Notes: a model not told the origin generated them from the letters alone. 64,000 nucleotides of DNA from CAXBBB01 sp963841855 (GCA_963841855.1 CAWJEJ010000003.1:124001-188000); one strand, 5' to 3'. Shown: positions 41,646 to 51,034, numbered from the stretch's first letter. A program made the numbers and translations.

Positions 41646-42494
41646 CTACGCGACTAACACCACCTGCGCCACGCCCGCGATGTCATCGCCCCCGAATCCA
41701 GCGTGTGACGCCGCTTCGAACGCCCTGCGCGCTCCGGCAATAGTGGGCACTTCGGCTCCTGCCGCATCCACTGCATATGCGAGGTCCTTGGCTACCAAGT
41801 CGACGGGGAAGTTGGGCGCGTACTCGCCGCGCGCCATCAGCCCGGCTAGCCGCGCCGCCGCCGGACTCGTAATGGGCAGACCGGACAAAAACTCCGCGCC
41901 ACGCGCTCGGTCGATGCCGGACGCTTCGAGTAGCCCCAGCACTTCGGCCATCGCCGACGCCTGAACGGCGAACAGCGCGTTGACGGCCAGTTTCGCCGAC
42001 GCCGCCTGCTCGGGCGTGCCGATGTGTTTGGGAGTGCCCATCGCGCCGAGCACGTCCGAAACGTGCGCTAGTACGTCGGCTGCTCCGCCCACGAGAATAC
42101 CCAGCGCCCCGGCTTCGGCTTGGGGACGCGATCCGACGACCGGCGCTGCCACAAACGGTTGATCGCCCATCGCATCATTTAGATGCCGCGTGCCGCCGAC
42201 CGACAGCGTGCTGCATTCGACGGCGATAGCGCCCGGCTTCATCGCACCCAACGCGCCCGCCGACTCGTCGAGCCAGACCGAGTGCGAGGCCTCGTCGCCG
42301 TGCACCATCGCGATCACCACGTCGGCATCGCGGGCGGCTTCGCCTGGCGACTCGGCGGCTGTTGCCCCTAGAGCTATCAGTTCGGCGGCGCGTTCGGGCG
42401 TGCGGTTGTAGACGGTGAGGGTGTGATCGGCGGCGATCAGGCGGGCGGCCATGCGGCTGCCCATTGCGCCCAGTCCTAGAAAAGCGATGGTCAT
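41646..42494 (-). CDS. NAD(P)-dependent beta-hydroxyacid dehydrogenase
   Basis: The 282-residue enzyme has an N-terminal Rossmann motif (MTIAFLGLGAMGSRMAARLI). Family motifs for 3-hydroxyisobutyrate or tartronate semialdehyde reductase-like enzymes follow: PVVGSRPQAEAGALGILVGG for the substrate-binding DAPVSGG region (here APVVGSRPQAEAG) and the catalytic lysine in SAKLAVNALF. Substrate choice cannot be read from sequence. The replacement of the usual SGG by SRP in the substrate motif suggests an atypical substrate, as in glyoxylate or succinic semialdehyde reductase relatives. ATG 42494 begins the Rossmann strand. It lies near the divergent ribosomal operon and is probably monocistronic. Confidence 0.88.
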   Translation of the reverse strand: MTIAFLGLGAMGSRMAARLIAADHTLTVYNRTPERAAELIALGATAAESPGEAARDADVVIAMVHGDEASHSVWLDESAGALGAMKPGAIAVECSTLSVGGTRHLNDAMGDQPFVAAPVVGSRPQAEAGALGILVGGAADVLAHVSDVLGAMGTPKHIGTPEQAASAKLAVNALFAVQASAMAEVLGLLEASGIDRARGAEFLSGLPITSPAAARLAGLMARGEYAPNFPVDLVAKDLAYAVDAAGAEVPTIAGARRAFEAASHAGFGGDDIAGVAQVVLVA

Positions 42495-42547
42495 TGCTCC
42501 AGTGGTTGGTGAGCGACCAAAGTGGCGACGCCCCTCCACCCGTCGCC

Positions 42548-43147
42548 TTAACCTGCGTTCAGAACCGCGCCGTCACGCCGGATGCGCGACAAGTGCACGT
42601 TGGTGATACCGAGCAGCGACGCGATTTGGTAGAGGGGCACGCGCTGCATCAGATCGGGGTGGGCGCCCGAGAAGTCGCTATAGCGCTCGGACGCGTTTTG
42701 GAGCAGCATCGACCGGGCGCGACGCTCTTTTCGAGCCAGCAGGTGCTCGGCGAGTTTGCGGCCCAACCGCTCGAACGCCGGGTCGTCGTCCATCAGATCG
42801 GAGAAACCCGCGTAGGGCGCGCGCAGCACAACCGACGACTCCAACGCTTCGACGCCGTAGAGAAGAGGCAGCCCGAGCTGCGCCGCGCCCAGCGCTCCGC
42901 CGAACGTGTTCTCCGTTAGAAACGCCTTGTTTGCTTCGCGCCCCCCATCCGCCGATGGGTAGTAGAAGCGCAGCAGGCCCGAAGCGACGAACAGGATGTC
43001 GTGATCGCCGTCGCCGGGCAGGAACAGGTGCTCGCGTGCGTCGACCGTTCGGGAGGAGAACAGCGCAGCCAGCCGCTCGCCTTGGGCGTCGGTGAGCGGC
43101 GCCCACTGCCGGGCGGAGTCGAGGAGAGCGGCGCGTGGTGCGTCCAT
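42548..43147 (-). CDS. Crp/Fnr-family transcriptional regulator
   Basis: The 199-residue protein has an N-terminal cyclic-nucleotide-binding-like beta roll (about 40-115, REHLFLPGDGDHDILFVASG). A dimer helix and a C-terminal HTH follow (about 172-193, RVPLYQIASLLGITNVHLSR). The effector-binding residues of cAMP-responsive CRP are not apparent. This is common in Bacteroidota-type members that sense other signals. There is no cysteine cluster, so it is not an Fnr-type oxygen sensor. It diverges from the hybrid kinase gene at 43455 across about 307 bp and might control it. ATG 43147 gives the natural start. Confidence 0.82.
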   Translation of the reverse strand: MDAPRAALLDSARQWAPLTDAQGERLAALFSSRTVDAREHLFLPGDGDHDILFVASGLLRFYYPSADGGREANKAFLTENTFGGALGAAQLGLPLLYGVEALESSVVLRAPYAGFSDLMDDDPAFERLGRKLAEHLLARKERRARSMLLQNASERYSDFSGAHPDLMQRVPLYQIASLLGITNVHLSRIRRDGAVLNAG

Positions 43148-43454
43148 ATCTGCCCAATGCGCCTGATAGCAGACTGGTTCGCTGACCTCCCTCTACTCAC
43201 TTGTCGAAGACGCGTGTGGAGGAGCATCTGCGGTCTCAGCACTGCTTCTATCGAGTCAGACGCTGCACTATATTGGTCACACCCATTTGCTACAGACGCT
43301 ATCTACAGCCGCTTCTAAACTGCGTCTCGCACCCTTTCCTTTCCCTCTCTTGGGTACTGCTCGCCGCCACAACTCGCGACTGCGCTACGGCCGAGATAGC
43401 TGAGCGCCGTCTGCTACTCGTCATGCTCCGCCATTGTCCTGGACGTCCCGACCC

Positions 43455-45884
43455 ATGACTGCACCGGTCGTAACCGGCACCCCGTCGGAACCCAAGCGGA
43501 GCGACTTCTCGCGCGTCGCTCGCACTGCACTGGTCCTGCTTCTCCTCCAACTAGCCAGTGGCGTGGCCGATCGCGAGGCGTGGGCACAGCAGATCGTTTG
43601 GCTAGAACCGAGTGTCGTCGAAGGCGCGTCGTACCCCGTTTGGATCACGCTGCACGGCAGCGGTTTCACCGAGACGACTCACATCCGGATCGTTTCCGAG
43701 CAGGAGCACGCCGACACGAGCATCGACGATCGTCGGAGGCTGCGGTTAGTATCCGACTCTGTCATGCAGGTATCGATCGTGGTCGGAGCCGAAGCGGCCG
43801 ACTGGCGCATTTACGCGCGAAACGCCCCAAGCGCGCCGTGGTCGGCCCCCCATCCATTCGGCGTGCTGCCACCGGTCCCGCGCATCAACTCAATGTCCGT
43901 CACGACTCCGGACGCAGATGGGCGGCGTGTCGTCGAGGTTTTCAGCACGACGGTGACGCGCTACTCGCACCTACTGTGGCGCGGCGACTCGATCGCGACG
44001 ACGCCTCTCAAGACGAGCACCAACCCCAACGCCATCACGACCGGTCTGTCAGGCGTCATCGCCGGCGATGGAACGGCCTCTTTCTGGGGCGGCCTCGACC
44101 CCGGCTTCATCGAGATCGTCACACCAGGGCCAGGAGGAGGCATCTCGTCGCCCTTCGCTGCTCCCATCCCATGGAGGCCGTGGACAGAGCGCTGGGAGTT
44201 GTGGACGATCCTGCTCTCTCTATTCGGCCTCTTCGGGACGGCCGTAGCGGTGCTGACGAACGTCCGCAAGCAGCACGATCTGCGGCGCATGGTCGCCGAT
44301 CAGACGGCGGATCTGCAAGCTTCCGAATCGCAACTGCGCGCCTCGACGGTCGAACTGAGGCAGGCAGAAGCAGACCGGGCCCTTCTGCTTGAGTGCGTCG
44401 CTCACGAGGTTCGGCAGCCCGTCACGCTAGCTGTCGGCAAGATCGAGACGGCGGGCTTGAGGATGTCTGAAGAGGACGGTGACGTGATGCGACTTCTGGA
44501 TCAGGCGCGAGCAGAGCTTTTCCGCGTCGCCGACCTGACGCAGCAGATCACCGACCTAGCACGCCACAGGGACGTAGTTCAGACCTTTCGCCCCGAGACG
44601 TTCGACCTGGACGCGCTCTTGGCGCGCATCGTAGACACCTTGCAATCCTGGGCTACAAGCGCCGAACTGGTGCTGACGTACCACTGCGCTGGCTCCGTTG
44701 CAGCGTTCGCCGATGCGGAAAAGTTGGAAGCCGTAGTGCGAAACCTGGTGGGCAACGCTCTCAAGTACGCGCCGGCAGGAGAGCGCGTCGCGGTTTCGCT
44801 CGACTCATCGGGCGGCGACATTGCGCTGCGCGTGGAGGACACCGGCGGCACGCTCGACCCTTCTCACTTGAACCATCTTTTCGAGGCACACTATCGAGGA
44901 GTCGAGGACGACCATCCTACAGTGGGGATGGGCCTGGGATTGCACACCGTCGACGTATTGGTTCGCTTGCATAGCGGAACGGTCGACGTAGGATGCACAC
45001 CTGGCCTCTCCACCCGCTTTACCGTCCATCTGCCCGGCGCCGCCCGAGACGCGTCCGATCTGGCAGCAGTCTCAGCCGAGGTGCTTGTGCCATCAGAGCA
45101 AAGCGGCGACCCTTCTTGGAACACGGCGGCATCCGATGCGCCTCTCGTGCTGGTCGTAGACGACCAAGCCAGCATCCGCGACCTGCTGCGCGTTCAGTTA
45201 GGCGATCTGTACCGCATCGTGGAAGCGGAAGACGGCGCCCAGGCCGAACGCATCGCCACCGAGTCGATGCCCGACCTCATTCTGACAGATCTTCGGATGC
45301 CCATCCGTGACGGATCGGCCCTCATACGCGCGCTGCGCACGCATTCTCGCACCGCGGCTATTCCTATCCTAGTCATCACGGCCGACAGCGCCGATGATGT
45401 AGAGGTCGACATACTGAACACCGGCGCACTGTCGGTTCTCGGAAAGCCGTGGCGATCGGCGAAGTTGCGCGCTCAGGTGGCCAGCCTGCTCGACCAACGC
45501 GACCGGTTGAGGAAGCGGCTGATCGTGCCGGACGGCCACGACATACCCGCTGAGCAAGAGATCTTCGCGCGGCAAGTCGAGGATGCTATCGAAGCGGGGA
45601 TGGGCGAGAAAGGGTTCAACGTCAACTCTCTGGTCGACGCTCTCGGCACCTCGCGCAGCCAACTAGGCAAGTCTATCAAAGACGTTTTCGGGATGACGCC
45701 CAAGGCGCTTCTCGTGAAAAGAAGAATCGAACGGGCGCACTATCTCCTCGGCACGGGCAAACGTACTCGCGTTGGCGAGGTGGCGACCGAGGTGGGCTTC
45801 ACCAACGACTCGCGTTTCCGCCGAGCCTTCAAGGCGCAGTATGGCACGCTACCCAACGAGGTGAAAGGGGACAGTATGGAGTGA
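43455..45884 (+). CDS. Hybrid sensor histidine kinase / response regulator with AraC output
   Basis: The 809-residue protein combines a full two-component system. A hydrophobic N-terminus (TALVLLLLQLASGVAD) is followed by a periplasmic sensor of about 200 residues with an Ig/TIG-like start (SYPVWITLHGSGFTETTHIR). A membrane helix spans about 248-268. HisKA has H317 (ECVAHEVRQP) and the ATPase has N-box NLVGNALKYAPAG and G-box GMGLGLHTV. A receiver domain carries D612 (LTDLRMP) and K664. The C-terminus is an AraC-type double HTH (RVGEVATEVGFTNDSRFRRA). The periplasmic domain is much shorter than the propeller sensors of glycan-sensing hybrid systems. The ligand is unknown. Confidence 0.93.
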   Translation: MTAPVVTGTPSEPKRSDFSRVARTALVLLLLQLASGVADREAWAQQIVWLEPSVVEGASYPVWITLHGSGFTETTHIRIVSEQEHADTSIDDRRRLRLVSDSVMQVSIVVGAEAADWRIYARNAPSAPWSAPHPFGVLPPVPRINSMSVTTPDADGRRVVEVFSTTVTRYSHLLWRGDSIATTPLKTSTNPNAITTGLSGVIAGDGTASFWGGLDPGFIEIVTPGPGGGISSPFAAPIPWRPWTERWELWTILLSLFGLFGTAVAVLTNVRKQHDLRRMVADQTADLQASESQLRASTVELRQAEADRALLLECVAHEVRQPVTLAVGKIETAGLRMSEEDGDVMRLLDQARAELFRVADLTQQITDLARHRDVVQTFRPETFDLDALLARIVDTLQSWATSAELVLTYHCAGSVAAFADAEKLEAVVRNLVGNALKYAPAGERVAVSLDSSGGDIALRVEDTGGTLDPSHLNHLFEAHYRGVEDDHPTVGMGLGLHTVDVLVRLHSGTVDVGCTPGLSTRFTVHLPGAARDASDLAAVSAEVLVPSEQSGDPSWNTAASDAPLVLVVDDQASIRDLLRVQLGDLYRIVEAEDGAQAERIATESMPDLILTDLRMPIRDGSALIRALRTHSRTAAIPILVITADSADDVEVDILNTGALSVLGKPWRSAKLRAQVASLLDQRDRLRKRLIVPDGHDIPAEQEIFARQVEDAIEAGMGEKGFNVNSLVDALGTSRSQLGKSIKDVFGMTPKALLVKRRIERAHYLLGTGKRTRVGEVATEVGFTNDSRFRRAFKAQYGTLPNEVKGDSME

Positions 45885-46036
45885 AACGGGGGACGATTCG
45901 CGTTTACCTTCCGAATAGGCCAAATCGAGCGCGAATGGTGAGCGAGATCAAGAGTATCGTCCGATGATCAAGCGAACCTCGCTGGACCGTGCGCCACCCC
46001 GTTCGTTTTGCCGACCGCCGCTTCGCCAAAAACGTG

Positions 46037-46066
46037 ATAGAGAACATTCTCTATGCCGGCTGGCAT
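46037..46066. promoter_or_regulatory. Two adjacent dyads upstream of the TRL-like gene
   Basis: atagagaa-ca-ttctctat (46037-46054) is a perfect 8-bp-arm dyad. It is joined to tatgcc-ggc-tggcata-like symmetry (atgcc/ggcat around ggct, to 46066). Both lie 48-77 bp upstream of the TRL-like start codon, a position typical of an operator. Nothing else is seen in 45885-46113. Confidence 0.4.
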
Positions 46067-46113
46067 AGCGACAGCGGATCACTCACCACACCTCCCCCAA
46101 CGTACCTCGCCCC

Positions 46114-46434
46114 ATGCGTCGAACACTCCCCCTTCTAGCCCTCGTCTTCGCGGCTGCGTCTTTCAGCGGCTGCACGAGTATCCCCACGCCGTATGGTCCT
46201 ATCGGAGCCATCAGCCTCGACGTTCAGGGGCCCTTCGCGGTTACCTCCAACTCCGCTTCGAGCAAGGTCGGACGATCAGAATCGACGAGCGTTCTGGGAT
46301 TCGCCTTCGGCAACGCAAGCATAGCGGAAGCTCAGCGGAACGGCGGCATTTCCACCATCCACCACATCGATTACGAAGTGACTAACATACTCTTCCTATA
46401 CACCAAGTATACCCTCGTCGTTTACGGTGAATAG
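46114..46434 (+). CDS. TRL-like family lipoprotein
   Basis: The 106-residue product is a lipoprotein (LLALVFAAASFSGCTSIPTP) followed by the TRL-like domain. Its typical segments are STSVLGFAFGNASIAEAQRN, GGISTIHHIDYE and the closing YTKYTLVVYGE. The family is found as small lipoproteins in diverse bacteria, and its function is unknown. ATG 46114 begins the signal peptide. A strong bidirectional terminator follows 18 nt downstream, and two dyads precede it, so it is a monocistronic unit that may be specifically regulated. Confidence 0.82.
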   Translation: MRRTLPLLALVFAAASFSGCTSIPTPYGPIGAISLDVQGPFAVTSNSASSKVGRSESTSVLGFAFGNASIAEAQRNGGISTIHHIDYEVTNILFLYTKYTLVVYGE

Positions 46435-46452
46435 GACGATCGTTCGATAAGC

Positions 46453-46490
46453 AAAAAGGCCCGAGTCTATTTTCAGACTCGGGCCTTTTT
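46453..46490. terminator. Strong bidirectional terminator
   Basis: aaaaaggcccgagtct is perfectly complementary to agactcgggccttttt around an attttc loop, giving a 16-bp stem with A- and T-tracts on either side. It ends the TRL-like transcript and would also block transcription entering from the minus strand. Confidence 0.95.
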
Positions 46491-46992
46491 GCTGTATTGG
46501 AACGGCGTAGGCGAAGTGCTAGGTAGCCAGGGTGCCAACGACCTGAGAGACTCTACTAGCCGAGCAACCGCCCGCATTCCTGGATGAGCGACTCAGAGTG
46601 CTGATCGCACTCTCGCAGGCGTCGCTTCGGCGGGCTCCGGGAATTCTCGGCAGCATTGGGATGTGAACGCTTGTGCTGATCAACTACTCGGCGTGGTCGG
46701 GCCAGCAGTGCTTGAGTCCGCTTGCATCTGGCGCGTGCGCTCAGAAGCTATTGGCATAGACGACCGGATCGGCGGCGCAAGTTGGAGGCGGACGACCGTT
46801 AGCAGTGTAGCGCGGGCCTGCCCGTATGGAAGCGCTCTTCAAGCCAAGCCGATGAGGGGATTTCCCTCTGCGACGCGTCACAGCGACACCACGTGCGCTC
46901 GGCGCTGCCCGAGCAAACGCCTCCCACATACACAGCGCCCCACTCAGACCGAATCCGAATGGGGCGCTGGTGGGCTCGAAGACTAAGAGACG
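46491..46992. other. Non-coding stretch of about 500 bp with a 10-bp hairpin
   Basis: No convincing gene was found. Short open frames here have no recognisable domains and atypical composition. Near its right edge (46933-46969) cagcgcccca pairs with tggggcgctg across 17 nt, directly after the stop of the TPR lipoprotein gene on the minus strand. It may act as a terminator, although there is no T-tract. The rest shows nothing I can name. Confidence 0.5.
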
Positions 46993-48207
46993 TCAGTTGA
47001 CGTCGCCGTAGCCTGCGCAGTCGGAGATGGACTGCGCTTTCTCGGTCTGGCCGACGTTGGTGTAGGCCTGAAAGAGGGCGCGGCACGACTCTTCCTCGCT
47101 CTCCCCCCTGGTACGTGCCAGTTCGCGAGCGCGTTCGAGTGGCATGATGGCGCGCTCGAACAGGGTCGTGCGCTGAGCAACCATACGGTCGATGTCGGCT
47201 TCCTTGGTAGCGACCTCGTCGCGCGTGAAGCTGTCACGCTGCTCACGTAGCGCGTCATCGGCGTCTCGAACAGCATTGTTGACGTTGACGGCCTGGTTGA
47301 TGTACGCGGCGCCCAAGTTGTAGTACGCGTTGGGGTTTTCCTGATCTAGATTGACGGCCTCTTCGAGCTGCAGAATGGCTTCGTCGTAACGCTCGGTCTG
47401 AAGAAGAAGCGAGCCGTAGTTATACCGGTAGGTAGGGTTGGTCGGATTGCGGTCGACTGCGGACCCGTAGAAGTCGATGGCGCGGTCGGTTTCTCCGGCT
47501 GCTACGTACGTGCTGAGCAGTTGCTGGCGGATATCTTCGTCGTCTGGCATGGTGGCCGAGGCGCGCTCGAGCAGGGCGATTGAGTCGCTTTGGCGACCGT
47601 CTTCCGAGTAGAGCGACGCCAGATAGACGTAGGTAGAAGACTCCATATCCCCTTTCTCAATGGCGGTTTCCAACACCGGAATGGCTTCTGCCGAGCGGCC
47701 TGCCTGAACCAGAGCCGAGCCCCGGTTGACGTAGACAGCAATTGTGTCGGGCGCGATAATCGAAACGTCGCCGAAGGCCGCGGCTGCGTCGCCGAACATG
47801 GCCGGGTCGTTGGCTTCTCTAGCGGCGTTGTACTTCTCGATTCCGTCGCGGTACGCGTTGAGGTAGGCGACCTGGAGCTGGCGCGACGCATCGGCCTGCA
47901 TCTCCGGATTGATTTGGGCAGCGCGTTCGTACGCCGCGACCAAGCCGCGCGTCATCTCGGTGCGCATGGCTGCGTCGTTCGTAGACCCGAGCTGCGCCAG
48001 GTAGATGTCACCTTTGAGCTTGAGCGCGTCGGCGTTGTCCGGGTTGGCTGCGAGCGCCTTGTCGACGTTGGTCAGCGCGCGGTCGTAGTCCTGGTTGCGC
48101 AGGTCGAGCTTGGCGCCTTCGACGTTGGGATCGCTGGAGCATCCGTCGGCAGCGCCCAAGACGAGGGCCAGGCATGCGACGAACAGCAAGTGGCTGATGC
48201 GTTTCAT
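46993..48207 (-). CDS. TPR-repeat lipoprotein
   Basis: The 404-residue product carries a lipoprotein-like signal (MKRISHLLFVACLALVLGAA, then DGC). About seven tetratricopeptide repeats follow, e.g. DYDRALTNVDKALAANPDNA, YRYNYGSLLLQTERYDEAIL and NPNAYYNLGAAYINQAV. Between them lie spacers with acidic patches. A C-terminal segment near residue 380 includes a conserved-looking Cys. It is probably a periplasmic or outer-membrane scaffold. The lipobox (AADGC) is slightly atypical. ATG 48207 was chosen because it begins the signal. The upstream frame to 48354 is not conserved. The function beyond protein binding is unknown. Confidence 0.8.
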   Translation of the reverse strand: MKRISHLLFVACLALVLGAADGCSSDPNVEGAKLDLRNQDYDRALTNVDKALAANPDNADALKLKGDIYLAQLGSTNDAAMRTEMTRGLVAAYERAAQINPEMQADASRQLQVAYLNAYRDGIEKYNAAREANDPAMFGDAAAAFGDVSIIAPDTIAVYVNRGSALVQAGRSAEAIPVLETAIEKGDMESSTYVYLASLYSEDGRQSDSIALLERASATMPDDEDIRQQLLSTYVAAGETDRAIDFYGSAVDRNPTNPTYRYNYGSLLLQTERYDEAILQLEEAVNLDQENPNAYYNLGAAYINQAVNVNNAVRDADDALREQRDSFTRDEVATKEADIDRMVAQRTTLFERAIMPLERARELARTRGESEEESCRALFQAYTNVGQTEKAQSISDCAGYGDVN

Positions 48208-48423
48208 GAGGAGAGGAAGTGGGTAGTGGAAATAGAGTCGGCGCGGCTCGATGGGCAAGCCACCGCGCGCAGAATGGTCAAGATACACGCGGGTTCGCGA
48301 CTGAAAAGAGGCGATGCGGCACGATTGTGTGAGAACGTATGCCAGCGCCCGCATCGCGTGTCGCTGGCGGCGTAGAATGGAACTGAGGCCAGCGGCTCGC
48401 CGGTCTAACGCGCTCCTCCTCCC

Positions 48424-49413
48424 ATGTACATGCCTGCTTCGATTCTACCAACGTCTGGTGCCCGCGCCCTGCTCTCGGACCTGTTCGACTATGCAGGCCT
48501 GTTTCCGCCAGCCGCGCGCGGGCTCGGTGACGCACTCTCGCAGTGGCGCCGCCACCGCGCCGAGCCCGCGCGCTGGATGCTGGGTGCCTTCGTTTTGCCG
48601 GTCCGGATGCTGCCCGACCTAGCCGAGCGGCTAGATCCGCACGAGTCAATTCCGCTGTCGCTGCTGCCGACGGGTGGATCTGATGCAGGACTCTGGATCG
48701 ACTCCCTTCACGCCGATCTGAGATCGATCCAGGCGTTTCTGCAATCGGCCCCCGAGTGTGCCGTTTCGGGTTTGGAAGCGCGCATGCCCGCCGACGCGCA
48801 GGGCGACGGTTCGGCTGAGTTTCTCAGGCGCACCGCTCGCCTCTTGCGCGACTTCGGCTCAGAGCGGACGACTGTCTATCTCGAGCCCGGATGGTCGGCT
48901 GATGCGGTCGCTCGCCTACCACTCACGCTCCAGGCGATCGCCGAGCACAACGCTGAGCAGGCCACTGGGCCGACGTTCGCTGCCAAACTGCGCATGGGCG
49001 GCGTGACGGCCGACGCGTTCCCCTCCCCTCAATCCGCGGCCGAGGCGCTGATCGCCATTCGCGAGGCGGGTGTGCCCTTCAAGTGCACTGCTGGATTGCA
49101 CCATCCCATCCGAGCGCACCACGACAGCGTCTCGACCGAGATGCACGGCTTCCTGAACGTGTTTGCGGCGTGGACGTTTGCGTACGCGCTCGGCTCGGGC
49201 GCAGGCACGGTGGTGCGCGTGCTAGCGACGACAGACGCTCAGGCGTTCCGCCTCTCCGACGACGGGCTGGCGTGGTGCGTAGGCGAGGACGCCTCTCTCT
49301 CGGCAACGCCCGACCAGATCCGGTCTGCTCGCCGCCGGGCTCAGGGCATCGGCAGCTGCTCGTTCGACGAACCGGTTGCCGACCTCGCCGCGCTCGGAAT
49401 AGCTACAGGCTGA
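48424..49413 (+). CDS. Conserved-looking unknown next to fumarylacetoacetase
   Basis: The 329-residue soluble protein has no signal peptide. Segments include LLSDLFDYAGLFPPAARGLG near the N-terminus, a central strand-helix stretch, and a distinctive motif, AGVPFKCTAGLHHPIR, followed by HGFLNVFAAWTFAYALG. The KCTAGLHHP motif with a lysine and two histidines could be an active or metal site, but I know of no characterised family member. It starts 31 nt before fahA on the same strand, so the two are likely cotranscribed. A role in aromatic amino-acid catabolism is only an inference from this neighbour. Confidence 0.6.
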   Translation: MYMPASILPTSGARALLSDLFDYAGLFPPAARGLGDALSQWRRHRAEPARWMLGAFVLPVRMLPDLAERLDPHESIPLSLLPTGGSDAGLWIDSLHADLRSIQAFLQSAPECAVSGLEARMPADAQGDGSAEFLRRTARLLRDFGSERTTVYLEPGWSADAVARLPLTLQAIAEHNAEQATGPTFAAKLRMGGVTADAFPSPQSAAEALIAIREAGVPFKCTAGLHHPIRAHHDSVSTEMHGFLNVFAAWTFAYALGSGAGTVVRVLATTDAQAFRLSDDGLAWCVGEDASLSATPDQIRSARRRAQGIGSCSFDEPVADLAALGIATG

Positions 49414-49443
49414 CTTCCTCATTTCTCATCTACCTCCCCACAC

Positions 49444-50706
49444 GTGACCACATTTCTCGACCTGCCCGACGGCACTCTGTTTCCGCTTGAAAACCTTCCG
49501 TGGGGCGTCGCCGCACCTCTTGGCCGGGGACCGCGTCCCGTCGTCCGCCTGGGCGATTGGGCCGTCGATCTGCACGCACTCGAAGAAGCGGGCCTGCTGG
49601 CGGACGCCATCGGCGAGGCGACTCCGTTCAGCGATGGCACGCTCAACGCGTTCATGACGATGGGCGGCAGTGTCTGGTCTGAAACACGCAAACGCATCCA
49701 GGCGCTGCTCTCGGGCGACGACCCCATACTCAAAGACGACGCCGACCTGCTCGAACGTGTCCTGATTCCACTGTCGGACGTAGAGATGCAGCTTCCGGCC
49801 CGCATCGGGGACTATACTGATTTTTACTCGTCACGCGCGCATGCTACCAACGTCGGCACGATGTTCAGAGGCGCCGACAACGCGCTCCAGCCCAACTGGC
49901 TGCACATCCCGGTCGGCTATCATGGGCGCGCTTCGTCAGTCGTCGTGAGCGGCACGCCGGTTCGCCGACCGCTCGGCCAGCTCAAGCCCAACGACGGCCC
50001 TCCGACGTTCGGCCCATCTAAACTGCTCGACATCGAACTCGAGATGGGCATGTTCGTCGGGACAGGCAACGCGATGGGCGAGCCAATTCCCGCTGCGTCT
50101 GCCGAGGAGCACATTTTCGGCATCGCCCTGGTCAACGATTGGAGCGCGCGCGATATTCAAAAGTGGGAGTACGTGCCGCTTGGGCCTTTTCTGGGCAAGA
50201 GCTTTTGCACGACTGTCTCACCGTGGATCACGCCGCTCGAGGCGCTCGAGGGCGTCCGGGTGGCGGGCGAAACGCAGGACCCCAAGCCGCTTCCCTACCT
50301 CCGCACGCCCGGCAAGCACATGTTCGACGTGCAACTTGAAGTGCACCTGCACACGTCGGCGATGGACGAGCCGCAGCGCATCTCGCAGTCCAACTTCAAA
50401 CATCTCTACTGGTCGATGGCGCAGCAACTCGTGCACCACGCATCGAACGGCTGCCCGATGAACCCCGGCGATCTGCTGGCGAGCGGTACGATCAGCGGCG
50501 AGGACAAAGGCAGCTACGGCAGCCTGCTCGAACTCACCTGGCGCGGCGAGCACCCTATCGACCTCGGCGAGGGCGGCACGCGCACCTTTCTCCAAGACGG
50601 CGACACGGTCATTCTCACCGCGTACGCCGATCTTCCGTCGGGAGTCCGGATTGGTCTGGGCGAGGCGCGAGGCACGATTGCGCCAGCGCCGGACGTGGTA
50701 GCGTAA
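49444..50706 (+). CDS. fahA: Fumarylacetoacetase
   Basis: The 420-residue enzyme performs the last step of tyrosine/homogentisate catabolism, hydrolysing fumarylacetoacetate. It shows the FAH fold with LDIELEMGMFVGTGNAMGEP, metal-binding acidic residues in that segment, the HATNVGTMFR catalytic loop, SARDIQKWEYVPLGPFLGKS, and the C-terminal NGCPMNPGDLLASGTISGED. The length agrees with the family. Translation starts at GTG 49444, 31 nt after the stop of the unknown gene upstream. No other homogentisate pathway gene is in the window. It is cytosolic and appears intact. Confidence 0.95.
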   Translation: MTTFLDLPDGTLFPLENLPWGVAAPLGRGPRPVVRLGDWAVDLHALEEAGLLADAIGEATPFSDGTLNAFMTMGGSVWSETRKRIQALLSGDDPILKDDADLLERVLIPLSDVEMQLPARIGDYTDFYSSRAHATNVGTMFRGADNALQPNWLHIPVGYHGRASSVVVSGTPVRRPLGQLKPNDGPPTFGPSKLLDIELEMGMFVGTGNAMGEPIPAASAEEHIFGIALVNDWSARDIQKWEYVPLGPFLGKSFCTTVSPWITPLEALEGVRVAGETQDPKPLPYLRTPGKHMFDVQLEVHLHTSAMDEPQRISQSNFKHLYWSMAQQLVHHASNGCPMNPGDLLASGTISGEDKGSYGSLLELTWRGEHPIDLGEGGTRTFLQDGDTVILTAYADLPSGVRIGLGEARGTIAPAPDVVA

Positions 50707-51030
50707 TAGCTGAAAAGGCACGTGTCACTCCTCGTAGACTTGTAGCTCGTCTGGTGGGCTAGGCAACGTTGACATTAGCCGAGGCGAAGCGGCTGCGCGT
50801 GCGACTGGGCGCTCGGCAAGGCGCTCGGAACAGCCCATGCGAGCATCAGCGATGCAGAGCAACGCGGCAGAGCCTTCAAGCGCGCCGCAGAAGCGAGCCA
50901 AGCGCAATCATCAACGTGCCTAGCGTACTGTGTAGGCGCCTGTTATTTCACCGGCGACTTTGACCAGCGACGGAGGCAGTTGGCGGGATCCTCCATGCAA
51001 TAGGCAGCCGCGACCAGCAGCCTGGCCCGA
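50707..51030. other. Non-coding stretch between fahA and the giant CSLREA protein gene
   Basis: I see no reliable gene here. A 60-codon minus-strand frame at 50725-50907 has no domain, no clear start context and an Ala/Arg-rich composition, so it is not called. The stretch ends with the terminator of the CSLREA gene. Confidence 0.5.
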
Positions 51031-51034
51031 AAAC

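Noticed and set aside
46663..46986. Plus-strand 107-codon frame in the gap after the TRL-like gene
   Set aside because: It has no domain, has unlikely composition, and runs into the hairpin of the neighbouring gene. Treated as non-coding.
50725..50907. Minus-strand 60-codon frame after fahA
   Set aside because: It is Ala/Arg-rich, with no family, signal or start context.
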